Positions 46,175 through 55,243 of a stretch of 58,884 nucleotides of DNA are shown piece by piece; within the stretch, counting starts at the first letter, position 1; the number at the start of each line of letters is the position of its first letter. The notes beneath the pieces are model-generated. The model was given only the letters and a program-made list of their open reading frames with translations. It was not told the origin of the DNA and made no database searches. Made by a program: the position numbers and the translations under genes. Origin of the DNA: Chlorobiaceae bacterium (lineage in GTDB: Bacteria; Bacteroidota; Chlorobiia; Chlorobiales; Chlorobiaceae); assembly GCA_013334335.1 (NCBI GenBank), contig JAAXXR010000006.1, positions 1 through 58,884 of the forward strand, in the 5' to 3' direction.

Positions 46175-46591
46175 TCACTTTTGCATTGTTTTTTTATAGA
46201 GAAGATAGTCATCGAAGTCCCTGATATAATCGTGCTCATCGTAATATGTCGATGAAAGCACCAACGCCGTTGAATTGGTACTGAAATTATCAAAATGACG
46301 CCAGAGGCCATTCGGGATATACAACCCATAATAGGATCTGTTCAGATGGATTCTCTGCGAGCCGAGCCCATGTTTCACTTCGACATCAAAACTGCCGCTG
46401 AGGGCTACGATCAGTTCCTCTTGCTCCCTGAACGCATGCCCGCCTCTGGCCTGTCCACCCGGCACGTCATAGATCCAGTAAACCCTTTTGATCTCAAAAG
46501 GGATATGCATCTCTGCTTCAATGAACGTAAGGTTGCCGCGCGGATCTTCGATCTTGGGAAGATGGATCAGTTCTGGGAGAAGATTTTTCAT
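46175..46591 (-). CDS. Second WxcM-like 3,4-ketoisomerase (FdtA/QdtA type)
   Basis: A 138-residue cupin with RVYWIYDVPGGQARGGHAFREQEE, YYGLYIPNGLWRHF and YYDEHDYIRDFDDYL. It is clearly homologous to the next gene but well diverged, so it is not a recent duplication. FdtA and QdtA differ in stereochemistry at C4; two copies could make two sugars (Fuc3N and Qui3N) or form a hetero-oligomer. Note HAF in place of the HAH seen in the partner: one candidate ligand or active-site His is replaced. Confidence 0.88.
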   Translation of the reverse strand: MKNLLPELIHLPKIEDPRGNLTFIEAEMHIPFEIKRVYWIYDVPGGQARGGHAFREQEELIVALSGSFDVEVKHGLGSQRIHLNRSYYGLYIPNGLWRHFDNFSTNSTALVLSSTYYDEHDYIRDFDDYLLYKKTMQK

Positions 46592-46615
46592 GAGTTTGTT
46601 CTTTACATGATGCGA

Positions 46616-47719
46616 TCACGAGGCGTAGAATCGGTACATCCTTGAGATACCCTCTTCAAGTTCTACGGTATGGTGCCAACCGAGCTGTGCCAACCGGTCG
46701 ACATTCTGGAGCTTTCTGGGTGTTCCATCCGGCTTGGTCGCGTCGAACGCAACGCCGCCCCGGAACCCGACCACCCGCATGACCGTTTCGGCCAGATCGC
46801 GGATCGAAAGGTCTTTTCCGCTGCCGATGTTGATCTGAGTGTTTCGCACCTCTCTGCTCCCCTTCTCGAACGTATCGGCAAACCTGACGTTTTCCATGAT
46901 GAAAACACAGGCATCAGCGAGATCATCACTGTACAGGAACTCACGTCGGGGGGTGCCCGAGCCCCAAAGCGTCACGGTGACGGGGACTGGCGCTTCAGCG
47001 CCGGCCGGATCGATGGCCACGCCATATCTCGCAAGTACTGAAAGAAGATCGGATTCGGAAGCGTCACCACGCAACCCGTCGACTGGACGCCGGTCGAAAT
47101 CTTTTCGCAGGGACTCCCAGTCGCCTTCCATCAGGCACTTGCCGAGATGAAATTTCCGCAGCATCGCGGGCAGGACATGTGATTTTTCAAGATCGAAATT
47201 GTCGTTCGGGCCGTAAAGGTTGGTCGGCATGACCGAAAGGTAATTCGTACCGTACTGCAGGTTGTAGCTTTCACAGAGTTTGATACCGGCGATCTTGGCG
47301 ATCGCATACGGTTCGTTCGTATATTCGAGTTCGCCAGTGAGAAGACATGACTCAGGCATCGGCTGGGGGGCCTGTTTCGGGTAGATGCAGGATGAGCCCA
47401 GAAACAGCAGGTTCCTTACCCCGGCGAGCCATGACCCATGGATCAGGTTGGTTTCAATGACCAGATTTTCATAGATGAATTCGGCCCTGTAGGTATTGTT
47501 TGCAAGGATACCTCCGACTTTGGCCGCAGCGATGACCACATAGTCCGGCTTGTGACGGCCCAGGAAAGAAAAAACCGATTGCTGATCTGCAAGATCCAGA
47601 TCGAATCGGTCGGCTGTAAGCAGATTGGTATAACCAGAGGATACGAGTTTTCTTACAATAGCAGAACCAACCATTCCATTATGTCCCGCCACATATATTA
47701 CTCCATCACGATTGAGCAT
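46616..47719 (-). CDS. fcl: GDP-L-fucose synthase
   Basis: A 3,5-epimerase/4-reductase of the SDR family that converts GDP-4-keto-6-deoxymannose to GDP-L-fucose. Seen: YVAGHNGMVGSAI, the LGSSCIYPK catalytic Ser region, YAIAKIAG (Tyr/Lys) and NLYGPNDNFD. At 367 residues it is longer than E. coli Fcl (about 320), with an insertion near 195-250 (LMEGDWESLRKDFDRRPVDG). It pairs with Gmd at 48377-49414; the GNAT gene lies between them. Confidence 0.95.
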   Translation of the reverse strand: MLNRDGVIYVAGHNGMVGSAIVRKLVSSGYTNLLTADRFDLDLADQQSVFSFLGRHKPDYVVIAAAKVGGILANNTYRAEFIYENLVIETNLIHGSWLAGVRNLLFLGSSCIYPKQAPQPMPESCLLTGELEYTNEPYAIAKIAGIKLCESYNLQYGTNYLSVMPTNLYGPNDNFDLEKSHVLPAMLRKFHLGKCLMEGDWESLRKDFDRRPVDGLRGDASESDLLSVLARYGVAIDPAGAEAPVPVTVTLWGSGTPRREFLYSDDLADACVFIMENVRFADTFEKGSREVRNTQINIGSGKDLSIRDLAETVMRVVGFRGGVAFDATKPDGTPRKLQNVDRLAQLGWHHTVELEEGISRMYRFYAS

Positions 47720-47751
47720 CAGGTAAACGATTAGTCTGGCTTATAGGTAAT

Positions 47752-48288
47752 TCAACAGTAAAAACGACCGTACTTCTTCTTCACCGCCTCATAATCATAC
47801 CGGTTGTATTCAAGATAATAATTGAGGTCATCCTCTCCGGTAATCTTGCTACCAAAGCGAAGGTGATTATTTAAAACAGAATGATTTCCTTTTCTGACAT
47901 CTCCATGGGAACGCGTGAAACCAAGCTGATAAAAGCCTATTTCCAATGCCATAAGCAAAGACTCTATAGCCATGTAGTAGGGACTGCCATCTTTCATGAT
48001 CCAGCTTCCCCAACAAAAGGAATCCTCCCTGAAATCATAAATCCTGAGCGTGCCGTACTTTTCAGCCTTGTTGTCCTCGATTATATAATAGTACTCAAGC
48101 CCCTTGTCCTGTCGCTCCAGATAAGACGCAATCCATTTCCGTTGAACGTCAACATCATTGTCGGTGTAAGAAATGTAACGGGATTTGGATGGAGAGGTCC
48201 GTAAAGAAACTATGAATTCAGCATCATCAATTTCAACCAAACGAAAACACACATGCCTTACGATATTAGCGATCACAGTGCTCTTCAT
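47752..48288 (-). CDS. GNAT-family acyltransferase (paralogue of the gene at 16951-17514)
   Basis: 178 residues with FRLVEIDDAEFIVSLRTSP, YYYIIEDNKAEKYGTLRIYD and SFCWGSWIMKDGSPYYMAIES, about half identical to the 187-aa protein at the opposite end of the locus. It is placed between the two GDP-fucose genes, 32 bp from fcl and 88 bp from gmd. It likely N- or O-acylates a nucleotide sugar such as a 3-amino-3,6-dideoxyhexose; this is inferred from fold and context. Confidence 0.82.
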   Translation of the reverse strand: MKSTVIANIVRHVCFRLVEIDDAEFIVSLRTSPSKSRYISYTDNDVDVQRKWIASYLERQDKGLEYYYIIEDNKAEKYGTLRIYDFREDSFCWGSWIMKDGSPYYMAIESLLMALEIGFYQLGFTRSHGDVRKGNHSVLNNHLRFGSKITGEDDLNYYLEYNRYDYEAVKKKYGRFYC

Positions 48289-48376
48289 AAATTGAACCCC
48301 CGTATTTATTTAAGGACAGTGATGCCCATCATTAAAAAACACCATTCCCGACATAATTCCTATTACTCCCGTGTGT

Positions 48377-49414
48377 TCAAAATCCCCGTTTTTGAACTTT
48401 TTCCCAGTCTGACTTCGCCATCAGCCTGACAAGCTCTTCAAACTTGACCTTTGGCTCCCAGCCCAGTTGGTCTTTCGCCTTTTGCGGATTACCGATCAGC
48501 AGATCGACCTCGGTAGGGCGATAATACGCCGGATCGATGGCGACAAGCACCTTGCCGGTCGCATTGTCGACGCCCTTGGTGTCGGCGCCCTCGCCCTGCC
48601 ACTCGAGATCTATGCCGAGTTCCCTGAAGGTCAGCTCCACGAACTCCCTGACGGTATGGGTTTCCCCGGTGGCAAGCACATAATCGTCGGGCTCCGGTTG
48701 CTGCAACATGCGCCACATCCCCTCGACAAACTCCGGAGCATAACCCCAGTCACGCTTGGCATCGAGATTACCGAGAAGCAGGTCCTCCTGAAGCCCCTCC
48801 TTGATCCTTGCTGCAGCGCGGGTGATCTTGCGGGTCACGAACGTCTCGCCTCTGCGGGGGGACTCGTGATTGAACAGGATCCCGTTGCATGCGTAAAGGT
48901 TATAGGCCTCACGATAGTTGACCATGATCCAGTATGCGTACAGCTTGGCGACGCCATAGGGCGAACGGGGGTAGAAAGGTGTCTTTTCCGTTTGCGGGAT
49001 CTCCTGCACCTTGCCGAACAGCTCACTGGTGGATGCCTGGTAGAACCGGGTATTGATATGGGTTTCCCTGATGGCGTCAAGAAACCGGAGCGTACCAAGG
49101 GCATCGACCTGGGCGGTATAGTCCGGCATGTCGAAAGAGACCTTCACATGGCTCTGGGCGGCAAGATTGTAGATTTCGTCCGGCTGGATCTTCTCAAGCA
49201 GGCGATTCAGGTTGCTCGCATCGGTGAGGTCACCGTGGTGGAAGAAAAATCGATCTTCAGCTTCCCGGTCATGGATGATGTGGTCAATCCTCCCGGTGTT
49301 GAAACTGCTGCTCCTGCGGATGATACCATGAACCTCATAATTCTTTTCAAGCAAGAGTTCGGCGAGGTAAGAGCCGTCCTGACCAGTAACACCCGTGATA
49401 AGAGCTTTTTTCAT
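48377..49414 (-). CDS. gmd: GDP-mannose 4,6-dehydratase
   Basis: 345 residues, the standard length. [21 protein letters not shown]-type start with the NADP-binding Gly motif, [34 protein letters not shown] (Tyr/Lys) and [16 protein letters not shown] are diagnostic. It makes GDP-4-keto-6-deoxy-D-mannose, the precursor of GDP-fucose and related sugars. As the first gene of the minus-strand run, after a terminated wecA, it should have its own promoter in 49415-49676. Confidence 0.97.
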   Translation of the reverse strand: MKKALITGVTGQDGSYLAELLLEKNYEVHGIIRRSSSFNTGRIDHIIHDREAEDRFFFHHGDLTDASNLNRLLEKIQPDEIYNLAAQSHVKVSFDMPDYTAQVDALGTLRFLDAIRETHINTRFYQASTSELFGKVQEIPQTEKTPFYPRSPYGVAKLYAYWIMVNYREAYNLYACNGILFNHESPRRGETFVTRKITRAAARIKEGLQEDLLLGNLDAKRDWGYAPEFVEGMWRMLQQPEPDDYVLATGETHTVREFVELTFRELGIDLEWQGEGADTKGVDNATGKVLVAIDPAYYRPTEVDLLIGNPQKAKDQLGWEPKVKFEELVRLMAKSDWEKVQKRGF

Positions 49415-49728
49415 GAAATGAGCAAGGGGAGGTTGACAAGTTTATACAGAAAATAAATATACGGAATGAAATACATATTTACCCCGCCGATCGGCTTTGT
49501 TTTTCGCAACGTCAATCATTGTGGTGCTTTAGTGACAAAGAGCAAAAAGACTTCACACCGCTGCACCGCATCCTGTCGATACTCGAAGCACTCGGCATGG
49601 TTGAAACGACGACAGACTTGCAGGACAAAAGAGAGGAATCTGGCATCAATAATGACCGATGAACCAGAAAAACAGGAAAAACCCGGAAAGAGCCGTACAG
49701 ACCCTTTCCGGGCGCAGTTCAGGAGTCC
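49415..49728. other. 314-bp intergenic region between wecA and gmd
   Basis: Holds the wecA terminator (49677-49712). The rest should carry the promoter of the polysaccharide run: on the minus strand an AT-rich patch (TATATTTATTTTCTGTATAAAC, about 49448-49470) is the best candidate, without a clear -35. I see no gene here that I can support. Confidence 0.5.
49677..49712 (-). terminator. Rho-independent terminator of wecA
   Basis: On the minus strand a 9-bp perfect stem (CCCGGAAAG/CTTTCCGGG, 13-nt loop) begins 16 nt after the wecA stop and is followed at once by TTTTTCCTGTTTTT. This is a canonical intrinsic terminator and separates wecA from gmd. Confidence 0.82.
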
Positions 49729-50958
49729 TTATTTTCCAGCAGGCAGAACTTCAGTGCAAGCGATGACATGATGCCGCTGCAACCACTCGATCCCGCTGAA
49801 AAGACCCTTTCTGGTTGTCGAAGAGACGAAGTAGAACACAAACCAGCTGGCGAAGAGACCGAACAGGATGTAGTCGGGAATATGCAGCACGGTGGCGGCA
49901 ATCGCGAACAGTGAAAACAGGGTGGCAATGCTCATGATAATGATCACGACACCTGCGTGGTTGAACCCCATATCCCTGAGGATGTGGTGGAAATGGGTCT
50001 TGTCCGGCGAGAACGGGCTCTTACCTGACAGGATCCTCTTGGTCATGACGGTCACCGTGTCAGTCACCGGAACGGCAAGCACGATCAGCACGGCGACTGG
50101 GGAGATAATACCGTCAGGCTTCTGGCTCAGCTCGATCGAGAAAAATGCCAGGACAAATCCCAGAGTCATGCTGCCGGCATCACCCATGAAGAGCCTGGAG
50201 GGATACCAGTTGAATCGCAGGAATGCGGCAAGCGCACCGGCGAAGGCAAGGCTCAGGAGCATGAAGGAGCCCATATCGTTTATCCAGGCGAGAACCGCGA
50301 ATGTGGTGAAGGCGATAAGCGACGTGGTGCCTGCAAGACCGTCGAGACCGTCGATCATGTTGATGGCGTTCATCACGCCGAGTGCGCAGAACACCGTGAC
50401 CGGAATAACCAGCATACCGGTGTAGACCTCTCCGAGCCCGAACAGATTACCGAAGGAGAGCAGGTGCATACCGGGGAAATAGTTCATGGTGATGACGGTC
50501 GCGGTGACCTGGACGACAAGGCGAATCTTGAAACTGATGTCGAAGCGGTCATCGATGGCCCCCATGATCAGCACCATCAGGATCGAAATGATAAGGCTCA
50601 GGTATTTGTCGACCGGGAAGAACATCACCATGGTAACCAGAACACCGGCAACGATGCCGAGTCCGCCGACCAGCGGCTTGGCCACCGTATGGACCTTGCG
50701 GTTGTTGTCAGGCCTGTCGACCAGGTTCAGCTTTTCAGCAACCGAAGAGAGCGCCCAGATGGAGAGATGGGCCACGAAAAGCGAAACGATATAGACTCTT
50801 CCGTGATCAAGGGAGGCGGTGAAGAAATCAGACCATGAAGAGGAATCACCGTTGCCAAAAACAAGCTGACCATCGGTAGCTCCAAAAGCGAGGTGGCCCG
50901 TTGCCGAAAGTCCGGCAAGGAAAAGGCCAAGCAGTAAAATCAAAATATTGTGTGACAT
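49729..50958 (-). CDS. wecA: Undecaprenyl-phosphate sugar-1-phosphate transferase (WecA/MraY-like)
   Basis: A polytopic membrane enzyme, 409 residues, that transfers GlcNAc-1-P or another hexosamine-1-P to undecaprenyl phosphate and starts repeat-unit assembly. Diagnostic: AIDDRFD, NAINMIDGLDGLAG (catalytic Asp pair), RLFMGDAGS and KTHFHHIL. About ten membrane segments are visible. An N-terminal extension with one hydrophobic segment and a periplasmic-looking stretch (about 20-55) precedes the core. An AGGAA lies upstream of the ATG. Flanked by a terminator and a 450-bp upstream gap, it is its own unit. Confidence 0.94.
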   Translation of the reverse strand: MSHNILILLLGLFLAGLSATGHLAFGATDGQLVFGNGDSSSWSDFFTASLDHGRVYIVSLFVAHLSIWALSSVAEKLNLVDRPDNNRKVHTVAKPLVGGLGIVAGVLVTMVMFFPVDKYLSLIISILMVLIMGAIDDRFDISFKIRLVVQVTATVITMNYFPGMHLLSFGNLFGLGEVYTGMLVIPVTVFCALGVMNAINMIDGLDGLAGTTSLIAFTTFAVLAWINDMGSFMLLSLAFAGALAAFLRFNWYPSRLFMGDAGSMTLGFVLAFFSIELSQKPDGIISPVAVLIVLAVPVTDTVTVMTKRILSGKSPFSPDKTHFHHILRDMGFNHAGVVIIIMSIATLFSLFAIAATVLHIPDYILFGLFASWFVFYFVSSTTRKGLFSGIEWLQRHHVIACTEVLPAGK

Positions 50959-51405
50959 GAGTGTGTTCCTGGTAAGCTTGTCGGTCGATCTCCGACATAC
51001 TTAAGGCAACAATCATGCCATAACATCTAACTACATATTATATAATATTTTAAATCATATTAAAAGTCGCACTTCCAGGACATGAAACAGCTATGGAATC
51101 AAAATGACACAACGGAACCGTCTCACCTTAAGACAGGTTGATCACCGTCTCACCCGCAAACCCTCTCAAACCGGACGTTTCTGGGCATTGCCGGTTCAGG
51201 CAAGAACCGCTGGAAAGGAGGGTGAACGGGAAAGTAAACCGGGCGTGACGGGGAGGGGGCAATGCCTCACCTGCGTGAGGAGCAGCTCGGGTGGAAAACG
51301 GAAAAACAGGGTGGAAACAGGGCGTGGACCGAGGGTCAGAACGCGGAGGTAAGCGACTCAAGCAACAGAGCCCTTCAGGCGACGCAAGCGGTTCGGCTGC
51401 CGACT
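50959..51405. other. 447-bp intergenic region upstream of wecA
   Basis: Contains an AT-rich island (about 51020-51065, ACATATTATATAATATTTT) that probably holds the wecA promoter. Between 51116 and 51153 the 11-mer ACCGTCTCACC occurs twice. The GC-rich remainder has a small hairpin (CCTCAC/GTGAGG near 51263-51278) but no gene I can support. The alkD-like stop lies at its right edge. Confidence 0.55.
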
Positions 51406-52107
51406 CTAGACAAGCCCCTTCAGATACGCCTGCCGGCGGCCTGCTTCAAAACGTTCGATAGCGTAACGAAGCATGACTCTCGGCATCTGCCGGTAATTGC
51501 GTTCGAGAAACGCCTCCAGGACGGCGCGGTCACGCTTGCCGACCTCACGCAGCATCCAGCCACAGGCCTTGTGGATGAGCTCTTCGGAGTCACCAAGCAG
51601 CATGCCGCAGATGGAGAGGGTATCGTCAAACTCGCTCTGCCGGATGAAATGGAACGTGGACACGATGGCGATGCGCCGTTCCCAGATGTTTGCCGAACTG
51701 GCGAAGCGGTACAGCGGGGAGCGGTCAAGGCCGGAGAGGTGACGGCCGGGAATGTTCGGAGCAGAGAGGTCGACCAGGTCCCAGTTGTTGATTCTCGAGG
51801 TGTGCGAACAGTAGAGCTCGTAGATCGCCTGGCGACCGGCCTGGTTCATGGAGTCGTACTGGACGACCAGCAGGAGAAGGCCGAGTAACCGATCCTCGTG
51901 CCATGGCGAGGCGAGCAGCCCGGCAGCTGTTCCCGGGCCGCAATGGGCAAATTCGCGGCAGAGCCTGCGGAGCACCGGCACCCGTATCCCCCTGAAACGG
52001 TCACCCTCGCCGTACTCACCCGGTCCGGTTTTGAAAAACCGCATCAGAACGGTTGCGGTCGCATCGTCCGAAAGGGCTTCGAGCCGTGCAAGAATGGTTG
52101 CCGTCAT
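51406..52107 (-). CDS. DNA alkylation repair protein (AlkD-like, HEAT repeats)
   Basis: 233 residues of helical HEAT-like repeats. NNWDLVDLSAPNIPG and HKACGWMLREVGKRD are hallmark stretches of AlkD DNA glycosylases, which remove N3- and N7-alkylpurines; the Trp and Asp in WDLVD match catalytic-site residues. It follows uup by 28 bp in the same direction and may be cotranscribed. Confidence 0.92.
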   Translation of the reverse strand: MTATILARLEALSDDATATVLMRFFKTGPGEYGEGDRFRGIRVPVLRRLCREFAHCGPGTAAGLLASPWHEDRLLGLLLLVVQYDSMNQAGRQAIYELYCSHTSRINNWDLVDLSAPNIPGRHLSGLDRSPLYRFASSANIWERRIAIVSTFHFIRQSEFDDTLSICGMLLGDSEELIHKACGWMLREVGKRDRAVLEAFLERNYRQMPRVMLRYAIERFEAGRRQAYLKGLV

Positions 52108-52135
52108 GACGGATGTCCGGTTATGCAGATGATCT

Positions 52136-54025
52136 TCAGGCGATCTCGGCCAGTTCTGACCAACGCGCCATGTCTCTGTCGTGTTTTGCCTGCAGTTCGT
52201 GCAACTCGGCGCTCAGTTCCTGGACACGCTGGAAATCCGATCCTGCTGCCGCAAGCCTTGCCCCGATATCGGCCTGCCGGGCTTCTGCCGTGGCGATCGC
52301 CTGTTCGAGCTGCTCCATCTCCTTCTTCTCCCTGCTGTTGAGTTTCCTCTGATTCGATGGTGGCGGCAAGGCCGGTTTCAGTGCCTCGGGCACCTTTTTG
52401 GGCGGCACAACCTCCTCTTTGGATGCCGCCGCCTTCATTTCGAGATAAACGCTGTAGTTGCCGGGATAGCGCTTGATGACGCCGTCGCCTTCGAATACAA
52501 AGACATGTTCGACCGTCCGGTCAAGGAAATAGCGGTCGTGGCTTACCACGATGAGGCATCCGCTGTAGGAGTCCAGGTAATCCTCGAGTACCCGCAGCGT
52601 CGGAATGTCGAGGTCGTTGGTCGGCTCGTCGAGCAGGAGGACGTTCGGAGAGGCGATCAGCTGTCTGAGGAGGTACAATCTGCGACGCTCGCCCCCCGAG
52701 AGGGTTCGGATGTAGTTGTACTGGGCAGCAGGTGAGAACAGGAACCGTTCGAGCATCTTCGACGCCGAGACCTGGGATCCGTCCTTCGTCGTGATCTGCT
52801 CGGCGATCTCCTTGATATACTCGATCACCCGTTTTGAATCGTCGAGTTCACGGCTCTCCTGATCGTAATAACCGAGCCTTACGGTCGATCCGATCTCGAC
52901 CCGGCCGCTGTCAGGCATGACCCGTCCGGCGATCATGTCGAACAGCGTTGTCTTGCCTGAACCATTCGGGCCAATGATGCCGATCCGGTCCCCCTTTTCC
53001 AGGAGGTACTCGAAATTGTGCAGCAATCGCCTTGCGCCGTAGGATTTCGAAACCCGGTGAAACTCCACGATCCGGTTGCCGAGCCGTTCCGAGCCGAAAC
53101 CGATCTCGAGCTCCTGTTTCTTCTCTTTGCCGGGGGCGTACACCAGCGACTCGGCCCGCTGCATCCTCGCTTTCTGCTTGGTCGTTCTCGCCTTGGCTCC
53201 GGTGCGCATCCACTCCAGTTCCTGACGGGTGAGCGCGTTGCGCTTGCGCTCGTCCCTGGCCTCCTGCTCCTCCATTTCAGCCTTCTGCACAAGGTAACTC
53301 GCATAGCCACCGGAAAAGGTCAGCGCCGTCTTTCCATCGAGTTCGATCATCCGCGTCGCCACCCTATCCAGGAAATAACGGTCGTGCGTGATCAGCAGCA
53401 CCGCGCCTGAGTAGCGCCGGATATAGTTTTCCAGCCATTCGACGCTGTCGGCATCGAGATGGTTCGTCGGTTCGTCGAGAATCAGCGCATCGCTCGGCAC
53501 CACCAGCGCGTGCGCGAGAGCCACGCGTTTGCGCTGCCCACCCGACAGCGTCCCCATGCGGGCCGTCAGATCGTTGAGGCCCAGTTTGCCAAGCACCACC
53601 TTGGCGTTTGACTCGAGCTCCCACCCCCCGCAGGCGTCGATTTCGTGGGAAAGATAGCTCATCCGCTCGATCAGGGCCATATGGTCGCACTCAGCGTCCT
53701 CCAGCTTCGTGCAGACAAGTTCGTACTCGCAGATCAGCTCCATGGTACGGTCACTTGACTTCAGCACTGCTTCCAGAACGGTGTCCTCAGGTTCAAATAT
53801 TGAATCCTGAGGAAGATAGACGATCCGTTTCTCTTTCGAGACCATCACCTTGCCGCTGTCGGTCGTTTCGATGCCGGCCAGAATCTTGAGCAGGGTACTC
53901 TTACCGCTGCCGTTGGCGCCGATGACGCCGATCTTGTCGCTATCGTCGATACCGAACGACACCTCCCCGAAAAGCCTCTTCAGACCGTAGGTCTTGCTTA
54001 TCCCTTCAACCGTCAGAAGCACCAT
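52136..54025 (-). CDS. uup: ABC-F family ATPase (Uup type)
   Basis: A soluble protein of 629 residues with two ABC ATPase domains and no membrane part. Domain 1: GANGSGKST, LSGGQRKRVALA, LILDEPTNHLD. Domain 2: GPNGSGKTT, LSGGERRRLYLL, LLLDEPTNDLD. The inter-domain linker is basic and helical (about 240-310), and the C-terminus (about 560-629) is a coiled coil, the Uup hallmark. Uup-type proteins act on ribosomes or on branched DNA. It is the first gene of the uup-alkD pair. Confidence 0.94.
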   Translation of the reverse strand: MVLLTVEGISKTYGLKRLFGEVSFGIDDSDKIGVIGANGSGKSTLLKILAGIETTDSGKVMVSKEKRIVYLPQDSIFEPEDTVLEAVLKSSDRTMELICEYELVCTKLEDAECDHMALIERMSYLSHEIDACGGWELESNAKVVLGKLGLNDLTARMGTLSGGQRKRVALAHALVVPSDALILDEPTNHLDADSVEWLENYIRRYSGAVLLITHDRYFLDRVATRMIELDGKTALTFSGGYASYLVQKAEMEEQEARDERKRNALTRQELEWMRTGAKARTTKQKARMQRAESLVYAPGKEKKQELEIGFGSERLGNRIVEFHRVSKSYGARRLLHNFEYLLEKGDRIGIIGPNGSGKTTLFDMIAGRVMPDSGRVEIGSTVRLGYYDQESRELDDSKRVIEYIKEIAEQITTKDGSQVSASKMLERFLFSPAAQYNYIRTLSGGERRRLYLLRQLIASPNVLLLDEPTNDLDIPTLRVLEDYLDSYSGCLIVVSHDRYFLDRTVEHVFVFEGDGVIKRYPGNYSVYLEMKAAASKEEVVPPKKVPEALKPALPPPSNQRKLNSREKKEMEQLEQAIATAEARQADIGARLAAAGSDFQRVQELSAELHELQAKHDRDMARWSELAEIA

Positions 54026-54307
54026 AACCGCTCCGCCCTCATATGATTATTACCTGAAAAGCACCAATATATGCCATCCCCCTGCATTTGAAAGGGTTTT
54101 ACTTCCGTATCAGAGATATTTTCAATAAAATGGACTTTTATCACCCGGAGCGTCAATACCAGTGATGCAAGGTTCGCGGAAAGGCTGGACCGAGTGCGGA
54201 ACCCCGGCTGTTCAGCATGACTGAATGTGCGGCACCAGTAGGGCCTCTGACCAGTTGGCACCTATTATTAAAATCAGTTAACGAGACCCCAACAAGACCC
54301 GCATCGC

Positions 54308-54868
54308 ATGAGCATACTTGAAGAATCGCTCGCCTGGACCGGCGTACCTGTTCCCCTGACCCTGAAAGAGCTCGGCCTCGACGAGCAGCAGACGATCGCA
54401 GAGTATACCAGGGCCGTGGTCGACAAAAAGACCGACGGTTTGGACGACCTCTACCACGCCATCGGTACGATCGTCAGGTACATCCCGCATTTCATCGTCA
54501 TTCCCCTCATGGTGGAGCACATCAGACCGCAGATCTCAGCCGGCGTCTGCAATAAAATGGGCGTGGAGCAGGCGGTCCACTACGCCAACGACCTGCCTGT
54601 CGACTATTTCAGTGAGGTCTCGAAGCATATCGACAACGAAACGATGGCCCGCATCCTTGAAAAGATGAAACGGCACCATGCGGAAAAAGTCGTCCAGTAC
54701 GAGCTTCGGCATCACCTGATCCACATGCTCGACATCGCGGCCCACCTCGACCATCACCTGCTCAAGTTCATTGCCGGCCAGGTCACGCTGCCGGAACATC
54801 CTGAGGAGCTCGACAACCATCCCCAGCGCGAGATCATCGAAAAGATCCGCGGCTTTCAGCGAAAGTGA
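54308..54868 (+). CDS. Conserved-looking helical protein, function unknown
   Basis: 186 residues, mostly helical, with no signal peptide or membrane segment long enough for a TM. It has a regular pattern of hydrophobic residues (IVRYIPHFIVIPLMVEHI, NETMARILEKMKRHHAEKVVQ, LDIAAHLDHHLLKFI); NETMARILEKM recalls the MgtE N-terminal / FliG-like superhelix, but I cannot claim homology. Many His residues lie in the second half (RHHLIHMLDIAAHLDHHLL). The ATG is at 54308 with no clear Shine-Dalgarno. It is convergent with the glutaminase-partner gene. Confidence 0.75.
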   Translation: MSILEESLAWTGVPVPLTLKELGLDEQQTIAEYTRAVVDKKTDGLDDLYHAIGTIVRYIPHFIVIPLMVEHIRPQISAGVCNKMGVEQAVHYANDLPVDYFSEVSKHIDNETMARILEKMKRHHAEKVVQYELRHHLIHMLDIAAHLDHHLLKFIAGQVTLPEHPEELDNHPQREIIEKIRGFQRK

Positions 54869-54911
54869 TCCGCCCCCTGTTGTTCACGACAGTCCCTGCG
54901 CCACACCCCGG

Positions 54912-55118
54912 TCAGCAAACCTCTTCGATAAGGTCGCTGTCGATGGCATCGAAACAGAGTGTGACGGTCTCCCCTGCCGTCATGGCATCCTTAAGCCTGG
55001 CAAGCATCCCGACATAGTCTGCATTGCCCTTCTGGAGTCGGTAAAACCTTGCCGACTCCAGAAACAGGACTTCGACCACCTCCCCTTCTTCAGGGAATCG
55101 GATATCGGCAACCGTCAT
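54912..55118 (-). CDS. Small protein resembling a protein-glutaminase pro-domain
   Basis: 68 residues from ATG 55118. The stretch VVEVLFLESARFYRLQKGNADYVGML... aligns by eye with the pro-region of Chryseobacterium protein-glutaminase (from memory: F-x-FYEI...YIGML...) and, more weakly, with residues 19-80 of the protein encoded just upstream. It lies 125 bp downstream of that gene on the same strand and lacks any catalytic part. In-frame starts at 55166 and 55208 would give 84 or 98 residues but add an unlike leader. Most likely it inhibits or chaperones the glutaminase; this is inference. Confidence 0.6.
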   Translation of the reverse strand: MTVADIRFPEEGEVVEVLFLESARFYRLQKGNADYVGMLARLKDAMTAGETVTLCFDAIDSDLIEEVC

Positions 55119-55243
55119 CTCACGGCAGTAACGCCTTTGCCCGGAGTGGTTCTGCTCATCCCTCATGGCATGCCCCGGTATTCCGGAATACGCACCGGAC
55201 CGGAGCATCGCCCCGATGTCCCGATCCGGAGGAGAGCGTCGGC

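Noticed and set aside
49466-49771. 101-codon plus-strand frame between gmd and wecA
   Set aside because: It runs through the wecA terminator and into the wecA 3' end, with no family features.
54226-54290. Second sigma-54-like site (TTGGCACC near 54258) before the 186-aa protein gene
   Set aside because: The -12 half does not match (ATTA instead of TTGC), so only half the promoter is there.
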